64,000 nucleotides of DNA from Candidatus Aldehydirespirator catecholifindens. Its GTDB lineage: Bacteria > Actinomycetota > Acidimicrobiia > Acidimicrobiales > Aldehydirespiratoraceae. Numbering within the stretch: the first letter of the stretch is position 1; each line of letters starts with the position of its first letter. The position numbers were made by a program, and so were the translations under genes. The stretch spans positions 1 to 64,000 of the forward strand of contig JAPYNU010000072.1 in NCBI GenBank assembly GCA_028283245.1, given 5' to 3'. Under the pieces are notes generated by a model, which made no database searches, had not been told where the DNA came from, and worked only from the letters and a program-made list of their open reading frames with translations. Below, piece by piece: positions 1 through 8,148 of the stretch.

Positions 1-214
1 AGGTTAGATAGGCTAAGCCTGCTCAGCACGCTTCAGGCGCACACCAAGCGAGCGCCAGTTGAGTGCTAGCAAAACCCCGGCTTGTCACACCCCCTAAGTA
101 GTTTCCGAAATGCTCCGGCTAAGCACCACAGCCAAGTCCGATGACTTGCTCGCAGAGCCGACAACCACCCAACAACTAAGCCCGAACGGGCGCAACAACC
201 AAGAGGAGAAGAAA

Positions 215-1312
215 ATGGACGATCGCAACAAGGCACTCGAAATGGCGATGAGTCAAATCGAGAAGCAGTTCGGCCAGGGTTCGGTCATGAAGATGGGCGA
301 AAAAGCCACGATGAGCATCGAAGCGGTGCCTACTGGGGCGCTTTCGCTTGATCTGGCTCTCGGCATCGGTGGCCTGCCTCGAGGCAGGGTCACTGAGATT
401 TACGGGCCCGAGTCCTCCGGTAAGACCACACTGGCTACTCATGTAGTGGCTGAAGCTCAGCGCAACGGCGGGGTCTGCGCCTACGTCGACGCCGAGCACG
501 CTATGGACCCCACATACGCCAAGGCCATCGGTGTTGACATTGACGAGCTGCTGATATCGCAGCCCGACACTGGAGAGCAGGCTCTGGAGATCACCGACAT
601 GCTGGTTCGCTCCAGTGCTCTTGATGTCGTGGTGATCGATTCGGTGGCGGCGCTCACCCCGCGTGCCGAACTTGAAGGCGACATGGGCGACTCTCATGTC
701 GGTTTGCAGGCCCGGCTCATGTCGCAGGCGTTGCGCAAGCTCACCTCTAATCTCAACAAGTCGAACACGATCTGCGTCTTCATCAACCAGCTGCGCGAGA
801 AGATCGGGGTGATGTTCGGTTCGCCGGAGACCACTCCAGGTGGTCGGGCGCTCAAGTTCTATTCGTCTGTGCGTCTCGACATCCGCCGCATTGAGTCGAT
901 CAAGAACGGTATGGAAGTCGTGGGCAACCGCACCCGTGTCAAGGTGGTCAAGAACAAGTGTGCCCCACCTTTCAAGCAGGCAGAATTTGACATCATGTAC
1001 GGACAGGGCATTTCTCGTGAGGGTTCTGTGCTTGATCTGGCGGTCGAGCAGTCCATCGTCAAGAAGTCTGGTGCCTGGTATACCTACGAAGGCGAGCAGC
1101 TTGGTCAGGGGCGCGAGAACGCCAAGTCCTTCCTGCAAGACAACACCGAGTTGATGGTCGAGATATCTGACCTGGTCTGGAAGGCGGTCATGCCCACCCC
1201 CGACCCGCAAGACGAGACTTCCGGCGAGGCTGAGGCTGTTGAGGCATCGGCCGAGGCTGCAACAGCCAGCGTGTCAGCCAATGGCGCAGCCGCCAAGGCA
1301 AGCCGCAGGTGA
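215..1312 (+). CDS. recA: Recombinase RecA
   Basis: This is RecA, the ATP-dependent strand-exchange protein that also stimulates LexA self-cleavage. The 365-residue length is normal. The Walker A motif GPESSGKTT lies at about residues 64-72, and Walker B ([10 protein letters not shown]) and the [20 protein letters not shown] loop region are present. An in-frame ATG at 110 would add 35 residues. I chose the ATG at 215 because AAGAGGAGAAG lies just upstream and [11 protein letters not shown] is a typical RecA N-terminus. The C-terminal tail is rich in Ala and Glu. No actinobacterial LexA box (GAAC-N4-GTTC) is visible in the preceding 214 bases, and recX does not follow. Family identity is certain; SOS regulation is not shown. 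Confidence 0.97.
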   Translation: MDDRNKALEMAMSQIEKQFGQGSVMKMGEKATMSIEAVPTGALSLDLALGIGGLPRGRVTEIYGPESSGKTTLATHVVAEAQRNGGVCAYVDAEHAMDPTYAKAIGVDIDELLISQPDTGEQALEITDMLVRSSALDVVVIDSVAALTPRAELEGDMGDSHVGLQARLMSQALRKLTSNLNKSNTICVFINQLREKIGVMFGSPETTPGGRALKFYSSVRLDIRRIESIKNGMEVVGNRTRVKVVKNKCAPPFKQAEFDIMYGQGISREGSVLDLAVEQSIVKKSGAWYTYEGEQLGQGRENAKSFLQDNTELMVEISDLVWKAVMPTPDPQDETSGEAEAVEASAEAATASVSANGAAAKASRR

Positions 1313-1363
1313 CACAACGGCATCAAGCCACTCCTAGCAGCCAAGCGAACCCAGAGTTGGCGG

Positions 1364-1401
1364 CATGCATACTGCCAGGATTCATACTGGCGATATGCAT
1401 G
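1364..1401. terminator. Hairpin downstream of recA
   Basis: An inverted repeat with an 8-bp outer stem (CATGCATA/TATGCATG), a 2-nt mismatch and a 5-bp inner stem (GCCAG/CTGGC) closes an 8-nt loop. It begins about 50 nt after the recA stop. There is no T-run, so intrinsic termination is only an inference. Confidence 0.4.
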
Positions 1402-1532
1402 TTGACGGCATGAACATGGATCAAGGCTGTGCTGCGAAAGCCTGAAACCTAGTCTGGTGTCCCTTGCACAGAACAACTTTCGTTGACGGAGGTGGCGTTG
1501 ACGACAACCATGCAGAAGCAAGCCATATGAGC

Positions 1533-1634
1533 CAGCAACTGCGCGGGAGCGTAGCCAGCCATGAAACAGACTGCAGGACAGGCAACCGCAGGACAGGCGA
1601 CCATGCAGAAGCAAGCCTGATGAGCCAGCAACTG
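1533..1634. repeat. Direct repeat, copy 1 (about 102 bp)
   Basis: This segment recurs with few differences at 1813-1915. It runs from CAGCAACTGC through a GCGGGAGCGTAG block, a CATGAAACAGA block and two near-identical CAGGCA/CCGCAGG units, to ACCATGCAGAAGCAAGCC and ATGAGCCAGCA. The last part (about 35 bp) also occurs a third time at 1507-1541. The 588-bp gap between recA and the methyltransferase contains these repeats and the 1364-1401 hairpin; I see no convincing gene in it. Confidence 0.85.
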
Positions 1635-1812
1635 CTACTACTAGCTGTCGGTTCGCGTGGGGTTGTGAGCCGTGAGGCTGGTCTCAGAGCAGACGGCATG
1701 AGACAGCAATTGCTTAATCCGTAATGCTCAATCCTCAATGCTCATACTGCTAGAAAGTAGCAATGCAAGCAAAGCAGGTCCGGTGGCAGCAATCTCCCGC
1801 AGCAGCGTGAAT

Positions 1813-1915
1813 CAGCAACTGCTGCGGGAGCGTAGTCAGCCATGAAACAGATTGCAGGGCAGGCAGCCGCAGGGCAGGCGACCATGCAGAAGCAAGCCAT
1901 ATGAGCCAGCAGCTG
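1813..1915. repeat. Direct repeat, copy 2, ends inside a methyltransferase start
   Basis: This second copy of the 1533-1634 unit reaches into the first codons of the methyltransferase at 1901, so the ATGAGCCAGCA that starts that gene is itself repeat sequence. It contains the perfect 12-bp palindrome CAGCAGCTGCTG at 1907-1918. Confidence 0.85.
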
Positions 1916-3142
1916 CTGTTGGAGCGAGCAGCACTCGCATCCGCGTCCGCATCAGTGTCCACAGGTGACTTTCTGAATGATGTGCAAGGTTTCGCGGATT
2001 TCGGCACGCAAACGCTAGTCACCCACAACAACGGCATCGCATATTTTGTCAACGAATTTTGGACTGCCCGCCAGCGCCAAGCTCATCGGCTGCACGAAGT
2101 CAGCTATCGGGCATGCTTCAAGCCGCAGCTTCCCGCCTTCTTCATTGAGAGGCTGACAGAGCTGGGAGACATTGTCTTTGATCCGTTCATGGGTCGTGGC
2201 ACTACACCGATAGAAGCCGCGTTACGAGGTCGCATTCCATACGGCAATGACATTAACCCATTGAGCAGAGCACTGGCTGAGCCTAGAATGAACGCACCCA
2301 CGCTTCAGCAGATCGATGAGCGGCTTGCCGAGATTCCGTGGCGCGACTTCCACACGTTCAAAAACCCTGAACTGCTGGAGTTCTATCATCCAACAGTTCT
2401 GGCTCATATCGAAGGCTTACGTGCCTGGTTGCTTGAACGCCAGGCAACCGGACTCTTCGACAAGGCCGACTGCTGGATCAGGATGGTGGCGCTGAACAGG
2501 CTTACTGGGCATTCGACAGGTTTCTTTTCGGTCTACACGCTGCCGCCCAATCAGGCTGTGTCTGTTGAGCGGCAGCGCAAAATCAACGAGAAACGAAATC
2601 AGACACCACCAGTTCGAGATGTGCCTGGCATTATCGCGAAAAAGTCGCGTAACCTCCTGTCGCAGGGATCAATCGAAACGCCTCGAAGCCTGTTTACGAC
2701 ATGTGAGTCACACAATGTCTCAGACATTGCAGACAACACTGTTGCGTTGACGGTTACATCGCCTCCGTTCTTGGACATCGTGAATTACGAAGCCGACAAC
2801 TGGCTGCGCTGCTGGTTTCTAGGCGTTGACCCCAGCAACGTCAAGATCACCTGCCATCGCAACCTAAAAGACTGGCAAGCTTTCATCGCCGCCACCCTAA
2901 GAGAGCTAGCTCGGATCACACGTCTAGGCGGGCATATCGCTTTTGAGGTTGGCGAAGTCCGCAACGGCACTGTCCGCCTTGAAGAAAACGTAATCGCCGC
3001 AGCGCAAGGCTTGCCTCTGCAAACGCTTGGCGTGATGATAAATCAACAGGACTTCACAAAGACTTCCAACTGCTGGGGAATCGAAAACAACAGCAACGGA
3101 ACCAACACCAACCGCATAGTAATATTCCAAAAGCACCCATGA
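1901..3142 (+). CDS. Orphan DNA methyltransferase (probable N4-cytosine or N6-adenine type)
   Basis: This 413-residue SAM-dependent DNA methyltransferase has a motif I-like FDPFMGRGTTPIEA at about residue 92. It has the catalytic motif TSPPFLDIVNY at about residue 283. TSPPF is usual for N4-cytosine enzymes. The SAM motif comes before the catalytic motif, which is permuted relative to classical beta-class enzymes, where TSPP comes first. The start ATG lies in a repeated sequence, and codons 8-20 are a low-complexity Ala/Ser stretch, so a GTG near 1955 is an alternative start. No restriction endonuclease gene is adjacent. The stop overlaps the start of an RNase HI remnant. Target sequence and role are unknown. 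Confidence 0.85.
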   Translation: MSQQLLLERAALASASASVSTGDFLNDVQGFADFGTQTLVTHNNGIAYFVNEFWTARQRQAHRLHEVSYRACFKPQLPAFFIERLTELGDIVFDPFMGRGTTPIEAALRGRIPYGNDINPLSRALAEPRMNAPTLQQIDERLAEIPWRDFHTFKNPELLEFYHPTVLAHIEGLRAWLLERQATGLFDKADCWIRMVALNRLTGHSTGFFSVYTLPPNQAVSVERQRKINEKRNQTPPVRDVPGIIAKKSRNLLSQGSIETPRSLFTTCESHNVSDIADNTVALTVTSPPFLDIVNYEADNWLRCWFLGVDPSNVKITCHRNLKDWQAFIAATLRELARITRLGGHIAFEVGEVRNGTVRLEENVIAAAQGLPLQTLGVMINQQDFTKTSNCWGIENNSNGTNTNRIVIFQKHP

Positions 3143-3348
3143 CCAGAAATCGCGAAAAAATACCAGAAGCAGCCCTCGTGCAGTTTCGGGAACCGATGAA
3201 AAATATTCCATTGGATCAACCGGGCCGGGTTGAGGTGGTGTCTGACTCCAATTATGTGGTCAACTGCTTCCGTGATCGCTGGTATGAAGGATGGCAGCGC
3301 CGCGGCTGGCCCACGTCAGCCTCAGGCTCACGTCAGCGTCTGGATTAG
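3139..3348 (+). pseudogene. Ribonuclease HI remnant
   Basis: The 69-codon frame overlaps the methyltransferase stop by 4 bp (ATGA). Its middle (VVSDSNYVVNCFRDRWYEG, then WQRRGW) closely matches the RNase HI region around the third catalytic Asp (consensus DSqYV...W...W..rgW). The N-terminal strands with the first two catalytic acidic residues are not recognisable. After WQRRGW the sequence leaves the family and ends within 12 codons. It is therefore a fragment, probably non-functional, although it is still open and translationally coupled. Confidence 0.6.
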
Positions 3349-3415
3349 GCTCACTCTTGGTGACGGGTGGCTGGGTTTCTGGTTCTGGTTGCACGCTTTT
3401 GAGTTTTGGCGGTCT

Positions 3416-4927
3416 TCACCACAGTGTTGCTGGGGCTGGGTCTCTGGCTTTGTTTTCAGTCTGAATTGCCCTGCTCTTCTTAGCTTTGGGCGGGGATCGC
3501 TTACGGCGGGTTGATGGTTCTGGTTCGGGTTGTTGATTTTCGGCATGGGCAGGCCCGTGTCGGGATTGGTTGGCTTGGTTGCTTGGTGGGTGCAGGGTGT
3601 GGCTGCCGTCTTCGTGTTTGTGTATTTGCCAGTTGTCGTGATGGATTCTGTGATGACAGTTCCAACACACCATGATCAAATTGTCGAGACTGGTAGCTCC
3701 ACCTCGCGCATACGCGGTGATGTGATGCGCTTGACACATACTCGGCTCAGCTCCACAGTGAAAACAACCACCGTAGATCGCGAGCAAAGCCTGCCATTGT
3801 GTTTCGGTAACTGTGCGACGAGATCGGGTGCGCCATAAAGCGTCTCCGTTGCGGTCATAAACCAATCCAGTCAGCCGGGCGTTGCAGGTCAGTTCTTCAA
3901 CAACGGCGGGAGGTAGCCGTGACCCGTCTGAGAGTTCATAAATCAGATCACGGCTCGTTTCGTCCACGCGAGCCAACACATCGATATCAGCCACCCAACC
4001 ACCGCTGAACTCTGCCGATGCTGCGCCTGTCTCAACACCAACGGCGGCATCGGTGACTCCAGACTGGATGCGGGATCCTTCATCGGCATCAACCCCGCCA
4101 TCGTGTCCCCTGTTGACGTTACCGGTGCCGGTGATAGTCCTGCGGCTGCTGGTGTGGCTGTTCGCGTTGCCGGTGGCATGGCTGCTGTTACGTCGGTGGG
4201 CATTACGAGCGCTGCGAGTGCCGGTGGTTTGATGCTGCAACGCGTCTGCCATGCATTGGGGGAACTCTCGGCGTTGGTCTTTTGGGAGCCGTTGGTCGTT
4301 GTTGAAGAGCTGTTTGGCGATGTGTTGTATCCGGTTTGAGATGCGTGTGCCGGTGATCTTGTCGAACTCGCCATGCATAGCGATCATGCCTTCCGTCGTG
4401 TCATAGAACTTCAAATAACGCCTCGCACGCTGACGTGCATGCTCGCTAGCACCGTTATCGCCTTGCTGAGAAGCGATCCAACGATTCGCGGCACCAACAA
4501 ACTGCTCAGGCCGCATTGAGCCAGCCTGTCTTAACAACTCAGCATCACCCGCTACTGCATCGGAGCCGGTTTTGGTGATCGCGTCAGCAAGCCTGCGAGC
4601 GTTAGCTTGCGGCACTTCACCAGATTGCACCGCTTCACGCAGTTCAGGCACTTTACGCACGGCTTGCGCAACTTTGACCTGGCTATGAGCTTCGCTTTGC
4701 GACAACCCAGCAGCCACCGCCAAAACCTCAGCACCACCATCGCCGTGATGTTCCCGAACGGCGATCAACTCTGCTGCTGTGGTCTGCACAGAGGTGATCG
4801 CTGCCGCCACGAAACGGGTCACACGCAGCACTTCTCGCAGTTCGTCACAACAAGCATCACCGCCATCAACGGCGGCTAGCAGTTCGTTAGCTGCGGTTTC
4901 GACTCTTTGAGCGATCTGCATAAGCAT
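3416..4927 (-). CDS. DUF222 / HNH endonuclease domain protein (13E12 family)
   Basis: This 503-residue protein has an N-terminal DUF222 helical domain (about residues 1-230) and a low-complexity Ser/Thr/Asn/Arg linker. Its C-terminal HNH nuclease domain has zinc-binding CxxC pairs (CFHC, CWNC) and the core QAHHITAYARGG...NLIMVCWNCHHRIHH. The tail is basic and Pro/Glu rich. Such proteins are very common in actinobacteria and often multicopy; their role is unsettled, and mobile-element or recombination functions have been suggested. I chose ATG 4927 (MLMQIAQRVETAANEL); ATG 4921 is equally possible. An open extension upstream to 5068 encodes atypical hydrophobic residues. The A+T-rich upstream segment carries two ACCTGAAAACAC copies (4962-4973 and 4991-5002) and a TATATATA stretch. 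Confidence 0.88.
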   Translation of the reverse strand: MLMQIAQRVETAANELLAAVDGGDACCDELREVLRVTRFVAAAITSVQTTAAELIAVREHHGDGGAEVLAVAAGLSQSEAHSQVKVAQAVRKVPELREAVQSGEVPQANARRLADAITKTGSDAVAGDAELLRQAGSMRPEQFVGAANRWIASQQGDNGASEHARQRARRYLKFYDTTEGMIAMHGEFDKITGTRISNRIQHIAKQLFNNDQRLPKDQRREFPQCMADALQHQTTGTRSARNAHRRNSSHATGNANSHTSSRRTITGTGNVNRGHDGGVDADEGSRIQSGVTDAAVGVETGAASAEFSGGWVADIDVLARVDETSRDLIYELSDGSRLPPAVVEELTCNARLTGLVYDRNGDALWRTRSRRTVTETQWQALLAIYGGCFHCGAEPSMCQAHHITAYARGGATSLDNLIMVCWNCHHRIHHDNWQIHKHEDGSHTLHPPSNQANQSRHGPAHAENQQPEPEPSTRRKRSPPKAKKSRAIQTENKARDPAPATLW

Positions 4928-4961
4928 AAACAGCAGTATATATACTAGGTGTAACAAAATA

Positions 4962-5002
4962 ACCTGAAAACACAAAAAATATTCAACAACACCTGAAAAC
5001 AC
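4962..5002. repeat. Paired 12-bp direct repeat upstream of the HNH gene
   Basis: ACCTGAAAACAC occurs at 4962-4973 and 4991-5002, 29 bp apart, in an A+T-rich segment just upstream of the nuclease start. It could be an operator or a promoter remnant. Function is inferred only from position. Confidence 0.45.
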
Positions 5003-5075
5003 TGGGAATGATCTACATAGAACCTGCAGACCAGAAGCAACCAGATCGCTCGCCTCGCGCAACAGCACCGACTCA

Positions 5076-5265
5076 GGGGTCTCCTGCTCTCAACCCCAGA
5101 CAGCCACCGGACCCACCAGACGGACAACAGCTATGACATTCGATTGGACACTTGACTAGACAATTAATTGGACAAAAAAGTGCTTGTTAGTAGCCTGATC
5201 TTGTGAGACGCTATCAGCAGTCGCATCCTTGGATCACTTTCAGGGCTAACGACATCAACGATTTG
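5076..5265. repeat. 190-bp tandem duplication, copy 1
   Basis: This is copy 1 of a head-to-tail duplication; copy 2 follows directly. Each copy contains ATTGGACA motifs, the palindrome CAATTAATTG (5161-5170 here) and a tiny frame starting ATGACATTCGATTGG that stops after eight codons. Together the copies fill most of the 698-bp gap between the HNH and GNAT genes. I see no larger gene. Confidence 0.9.
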
Positions 5266-5457
5266 GGGCTCTCCTGCGCTTAACCCCAGACAGCCACCAG
5301 AGCCACCGGACGGACAACAGCTACGACATTCGATTGGACACTTGACTAGACAATTAATTGGACAAAAAAGGTGCCTGTTAGTAGCCTGATCGTGTGAGAC
5401 GCTATCTGCAGTCGCATCCTTGGATCACTTTCAAAGCTAACGACATCAACGATTTGG
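5266..5457. repeat. 190-bp tandem duplication, copy 2
   Basis: This copy matches copy 1 at an offset of 190-191 bp with scattered substitutions and one inserted G after the A-run near 5370. The palindrome CAATTAATTG is at 5351-5360. The few substitutions indicate a fairly recent duplication. Confidence 0.9.
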
Positions 5458-5524
5458 GCGCTGGACAGCCAACCACGAGACCGTCGAAGCTTTCCTGGCT
5501 CCGCTAGTCGAAACCGAAACCTGA

Positions 5525-5535
5525 CCCCCCCCCCC
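5525..5535. repeat. C11 homopolymer tract
   Basis: There are eleven consecutive C residues in non-coding sequence about 90 bp upstream of the GNAT gene. Such tracts are slippage-prone, and the length may be a sequencing artefact. Confidence 0.8.
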
Positions 5536-5625
5536 GAGCAAGCCAGCACCCGAACGTCGCTGCGTGTTGGGATCAAAGCCTGCTTGAATCCCAGAGAAAT
5601 TCAAACCGCCATTAAAGTTTGAAGC

Positions 5626-6654
5626 ATGAAGATCGTGGATGCGGCCGAACTGGTGGCGGCTGACGCTGACAGCACAGACTTTGCAGCGATGCTGGCACTC
5701 CAGCAGGAACTAGATCGTCAACGCGACCCTGATATGGCTGTCACAACGCCAGCAGAACTTGCAGCGTTGTGCAGCGGCGACTCAAGCGACTACGCCCAAC
5801 ACCACCGACTAATCGCATTCGACGGCACAAGCAACATCGCTGAAGCGATCGGGCATCTGGAACTACCGATGGACACCGCCAACTTGAACTTGGCTGGAGT
5901 TGAGATCACACCGTCAAGCAATAAGACCGCCGCCGCCGCGGTGCTGAAAGAACTGCTGGACATAGCCCGTGACGCCGGGCGCTCTTCGGTGATGGCTTCG
6001 GCGGAGGCAACATCGCAGCATGATCAGTTCTGGACATCGCTTGGTGCCGAACTTCGCTACACCGAACAGGAATCCCACCTAGACATGGGCTCAGTGGATC
6101 CACGGTTGATGGCCCGATGGATCGAAGCTGCGCCAACAGACATGCAAGCCGTGCATTGGGCGCGGCATTGCCCTGACGAATGGATTGATGCTGCGGTTGC
6201 TACAGCCAACGCCATGAAAGACGCTCCCATTGACGACCTTGAAGTGGCTGCCACCGTGGTAGACGCAGCGATGCTGCGCGCCGACATTGAAGCCCGCGCC
6301 GCGCTAGGACTCGAATATCACGGAGTGATCGCAGTCACTGCTGACGGTGAAGCTGCTGGCACCACAGAAGTGTTCATTAATCGGCATCGCCCGGCGGCTT
6401 CATGGCAGTGGAGCACGGTAGTGCTACCAGCTCATCGAGGCAAAAGCATCGGGCGCTGGCTCAAAGCGCTCATGTGGCAGCAGCTGCGTGACTGCGAGCC
6501 CGAAGTGACCGGACTGCAAACAGGCAATGCGGCCAGCAACTCTCACATGCTGGCTATCAACATTGAGATGGGTTTCAAGCCCACACGCTTGATGGGCTGC
6601 TGGCAGGGCGACCTTAACACCCTGCAGCGGCGACTCTCGACGCTGCGAAGCTAA
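5626..6654 (+). CDS. Tandem GNAT-family N-acetyltransferase
   Basis: This 342-residue protein appears to have two GNAT folds in tandem. The N-terminal half is degenerate. The C-terminal half carries the acetyl-CoA binding segment VVLPAHRGKSIGRWLKALM (Q/RxxGxG/A-like) followed by NAASNSHMLAINIEMGFKP, the usual motif B region of GNAT enzymes. The substrate is unknown; double-GNAT proteins of this sort in actinobacteria include mycothiol synthase-like and antibiotic-type acetyltransferases, but nothing here identifies one. The ATG at 5626 fits, although no strong ribosome-binding site is visible. It is transcribed toward cinA (convergent). Confidence 0.8.
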   Translation: MKIVDAAELVAADADSTDFAAMLALQQELDRQRDPDMAVTTPAELAALCSGDSSDYAQHHRLIAFDGTSNIAEAIGHLELPMDTANLNLAGVEITPSSNKTAAAAVLKELLDIARDAGRSSVMASAEATSQHDQFWTSLGAELRYTEQESHLDMGSVDPRLMARWIEAAPTDMQAVHWARHCPDEWIDAAVATANAMKDAPIDDLEVAATVVDAAMLRADIEARAALGLEYHGVIAVTADGEAAGTTEVFINRHRPAASWQWSTVVLPAHRGKSIGRWLKALMWQQLRDCEPEVTGLQTGNAASNSHMLAINIEMGFKPTRLMGCWQGDLNTLQRRLSTLRS

Positions 6655-6667
6655 GTCCTCAGCAGGC

Positions 6668-6758
6668 TCAGCGGGTCGCAGTCGCCATCAGACAGGTGCT
6701 CAGCGAGGCTAAAACTTCAGCGAGTCGCAGCCGCCATCAGACGGGTACGCAGCAGGTT
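6668..6758. repeat. Imperfect duplication of the cinA 3' end
   Basis: The last ~42 bases of cinA (6717-6758) are matched by a diverged copy at 6668-6709, offset 49 bp, outside the coding region. Shared blocks include GTCGCAG and CGCCATCAGAC. Confidence 0.7.
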
Positions 6759-8060
6759 CAATGCAGTTATCACCCCGAGCTGACGGACAGTGTTTCTGTC
6801 CATATTGGTGAACCGAACCTCTATCGCTTCAGAGACTCCGCTGCTTCGGCTACTTCGGCTGCTTTCAGACTCCGACTCCCCTGCTGGGTCGTTGAAATGC
6901 AAGCCGATCCAGACGGTTCCCGGTTCTGCGCCTTCATGGCTCTGAGGCCCGGCGGCGCCGGTGGTTGCCAGACCCACATCAGTGCCAAGCACCCGACACA
7001 CTCCAGCAGCCATAGCCAACGCCATCTCTTCGCTAACCGCAGCCACTTCAGGAGAACCAAGAACCCCAGTCTTGACGGCACGGTCATAGGGCACGACCGC
7101 ACCGCGAAGCACATCACTGGCCCCAGCGACTGCGGTCAAGCGAGCCGCTATAAGCCCTCCGGTTACTGACTCCGCCAAACCCAGTGTGAGTCCCCGAGAG
7201 CGCATCATCTCCAACACCACCGACTCCATAGTGTCGTCATCTATGCCGAACACTGCATCACCGATTACTGCACGTATCCGCTGCTCAACTGACTCAAAGA
7301 TTTCGTTCACGTTTGAGTCGTCGTCCGTTTTAGCGGTTATGCGCAATTTCAGACCCTCAATTCCGCTGGCCAGAAAAGCGATCGTGGCTTCACCAGTGGA
7401 ATCAAGATGCCTGATTTCGTGATCTAAGCGTTCAGCCAGATCCGACTCCGAGAAACCCCAAGTGCGCAAAGTGCGACTGCGGATCATCTGACGATGGCCT
7501 GCTCTTCGCTGCAAATCTGGCATCACACATTCGCTGATCATCTTGCGCATTTCCCAAGGAACCCCTGGAACGGCGTAAAGCACTTTCTGCTGACCACCAG
7601 CCGCCGAGCCTGAGCCCGAGCCCGTGGATTTAGCACTAATAGGACAGATCAAGCCTGGAGCTGTGCCAGGCTTAACATCCATCACTTGAGCCCCTACAGG
7701 CACATCAGCTTGACTCAGATTGCTTTCGGGCATGTGACGGCCACGCTTAATGAACATCTGCTTGATGTGTGCAACCACATCATCATCACGACGCAGTTCG
7801 ACACCCATTACTGTGGCGATGGCATTGCGGGTGATGTCATCATGGGTGGGCCCTAAACCTCCGCAGACGATCACTGCGTCGCTGCGATCCACAGCCTGCT
7901 GTAATGAGGCAACGATGCGTTCGAGGTTGTCACCTACTTTCGTCTGGTAGTAACTGTCAATACCGGCGAGCGCTAACTGCTCACCGATCCACGACGAATT
8001 GGTGTCAATGATCTGACCCAGCAGCAACTCGGTGCCGACCGCTACCACTTCGCAGTTCAC
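6717..8060 (-). CDS. cinA: CinA family protein (competence/damage-inducible; NMN deamidase)
   Basis: This full-length CinA has 447 residues. An N-terminal molybdopterin-binding-like (MoCF) domain (MNCEVVAVGTELLLGQIIDT, then CGGLGPTHDDIT) is followed by a C-terminal PncC-type domain (GLAESVTGGLIAARLTAVAG, then ATTGAAGP). The C-terminal domain hydrolyses nicotinamide mononucleotide to nicotinate mononucleotide; the N-terminal domain has ADP-ribose pyrophosphatase activity in some bacteria. Two Ser/Gly-rich insertions (about residues 145-157 and 400-412) are unusual low-complexity segments. It lies downstream of pgsA on the same strand, as in many actinobacteria. Confidence 0.93.
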   Translation of the reverse strand: MNCEVVAVGTELLLGQIIDTNSSWIGEQLALAGIDSYYQTKVGDNLERIVASLQQAVDRSDAVIVCGGLGPTHDDITRNAIATVMGVELRRDDDVVAHIKQMFIKRGRHMPESNLSQADVPVGAQVMDVKPGTAPGLICPISAKSTGSGSGSAAGGQQKVLYAVPGVPWEMRKMISECVMPDLQRRAGHRQMIRSRTLRTWGFSESDLAERLDHEIRHLDSTGEATIAFLASGIEGLKLRITAKTDDDSNVNEIFESVEQRIRAVIGDAVFGIDDDTMESVVLEMMRSRGLTLGLAESVTGGLIAARLTAVAGASDVLRGAVVPYDRAVKTGVLGSPEVAAVSEEMALAMAAGVCRVLGTDVGLATTGAAGPQSHEGAEPGTVWIGLHFNDPAGESESESSRSSRSSGVSEAIEVRFTNMDRNTVRQLGVITALNLLRTRLMAAATR

Positions 8061-8148
8061 GTCTTCACCACAAAGCGATCATTCAGCAACAAACCACGGT
8101 GGCCATTGAAATCGAAGCCGAAAACGATCATCTCAGCGATACCAAACA

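Noticed and set aside
61-70. CIRCE half-site (GAGTGCTAGC) upstream of recA
   Set aside because: The matching TTAGCACTC half at the right distance is absent.
176-1210. Long open frame antisense to recA
   Set aside because: It mirrors the recA codon pattern, has no motifs and overlaps a certain gene completely.
1507-1915. Possible CRISPR array
   Set aside because: Only two to three copies of a long, imperfect unit, with no regular spacers and no cas genes.
6696-7169. Plus-strand frame within the cinA 3' end
   Set aside because: It is entirely antisense to conserved CinA domain sequence and has no recognisable features.
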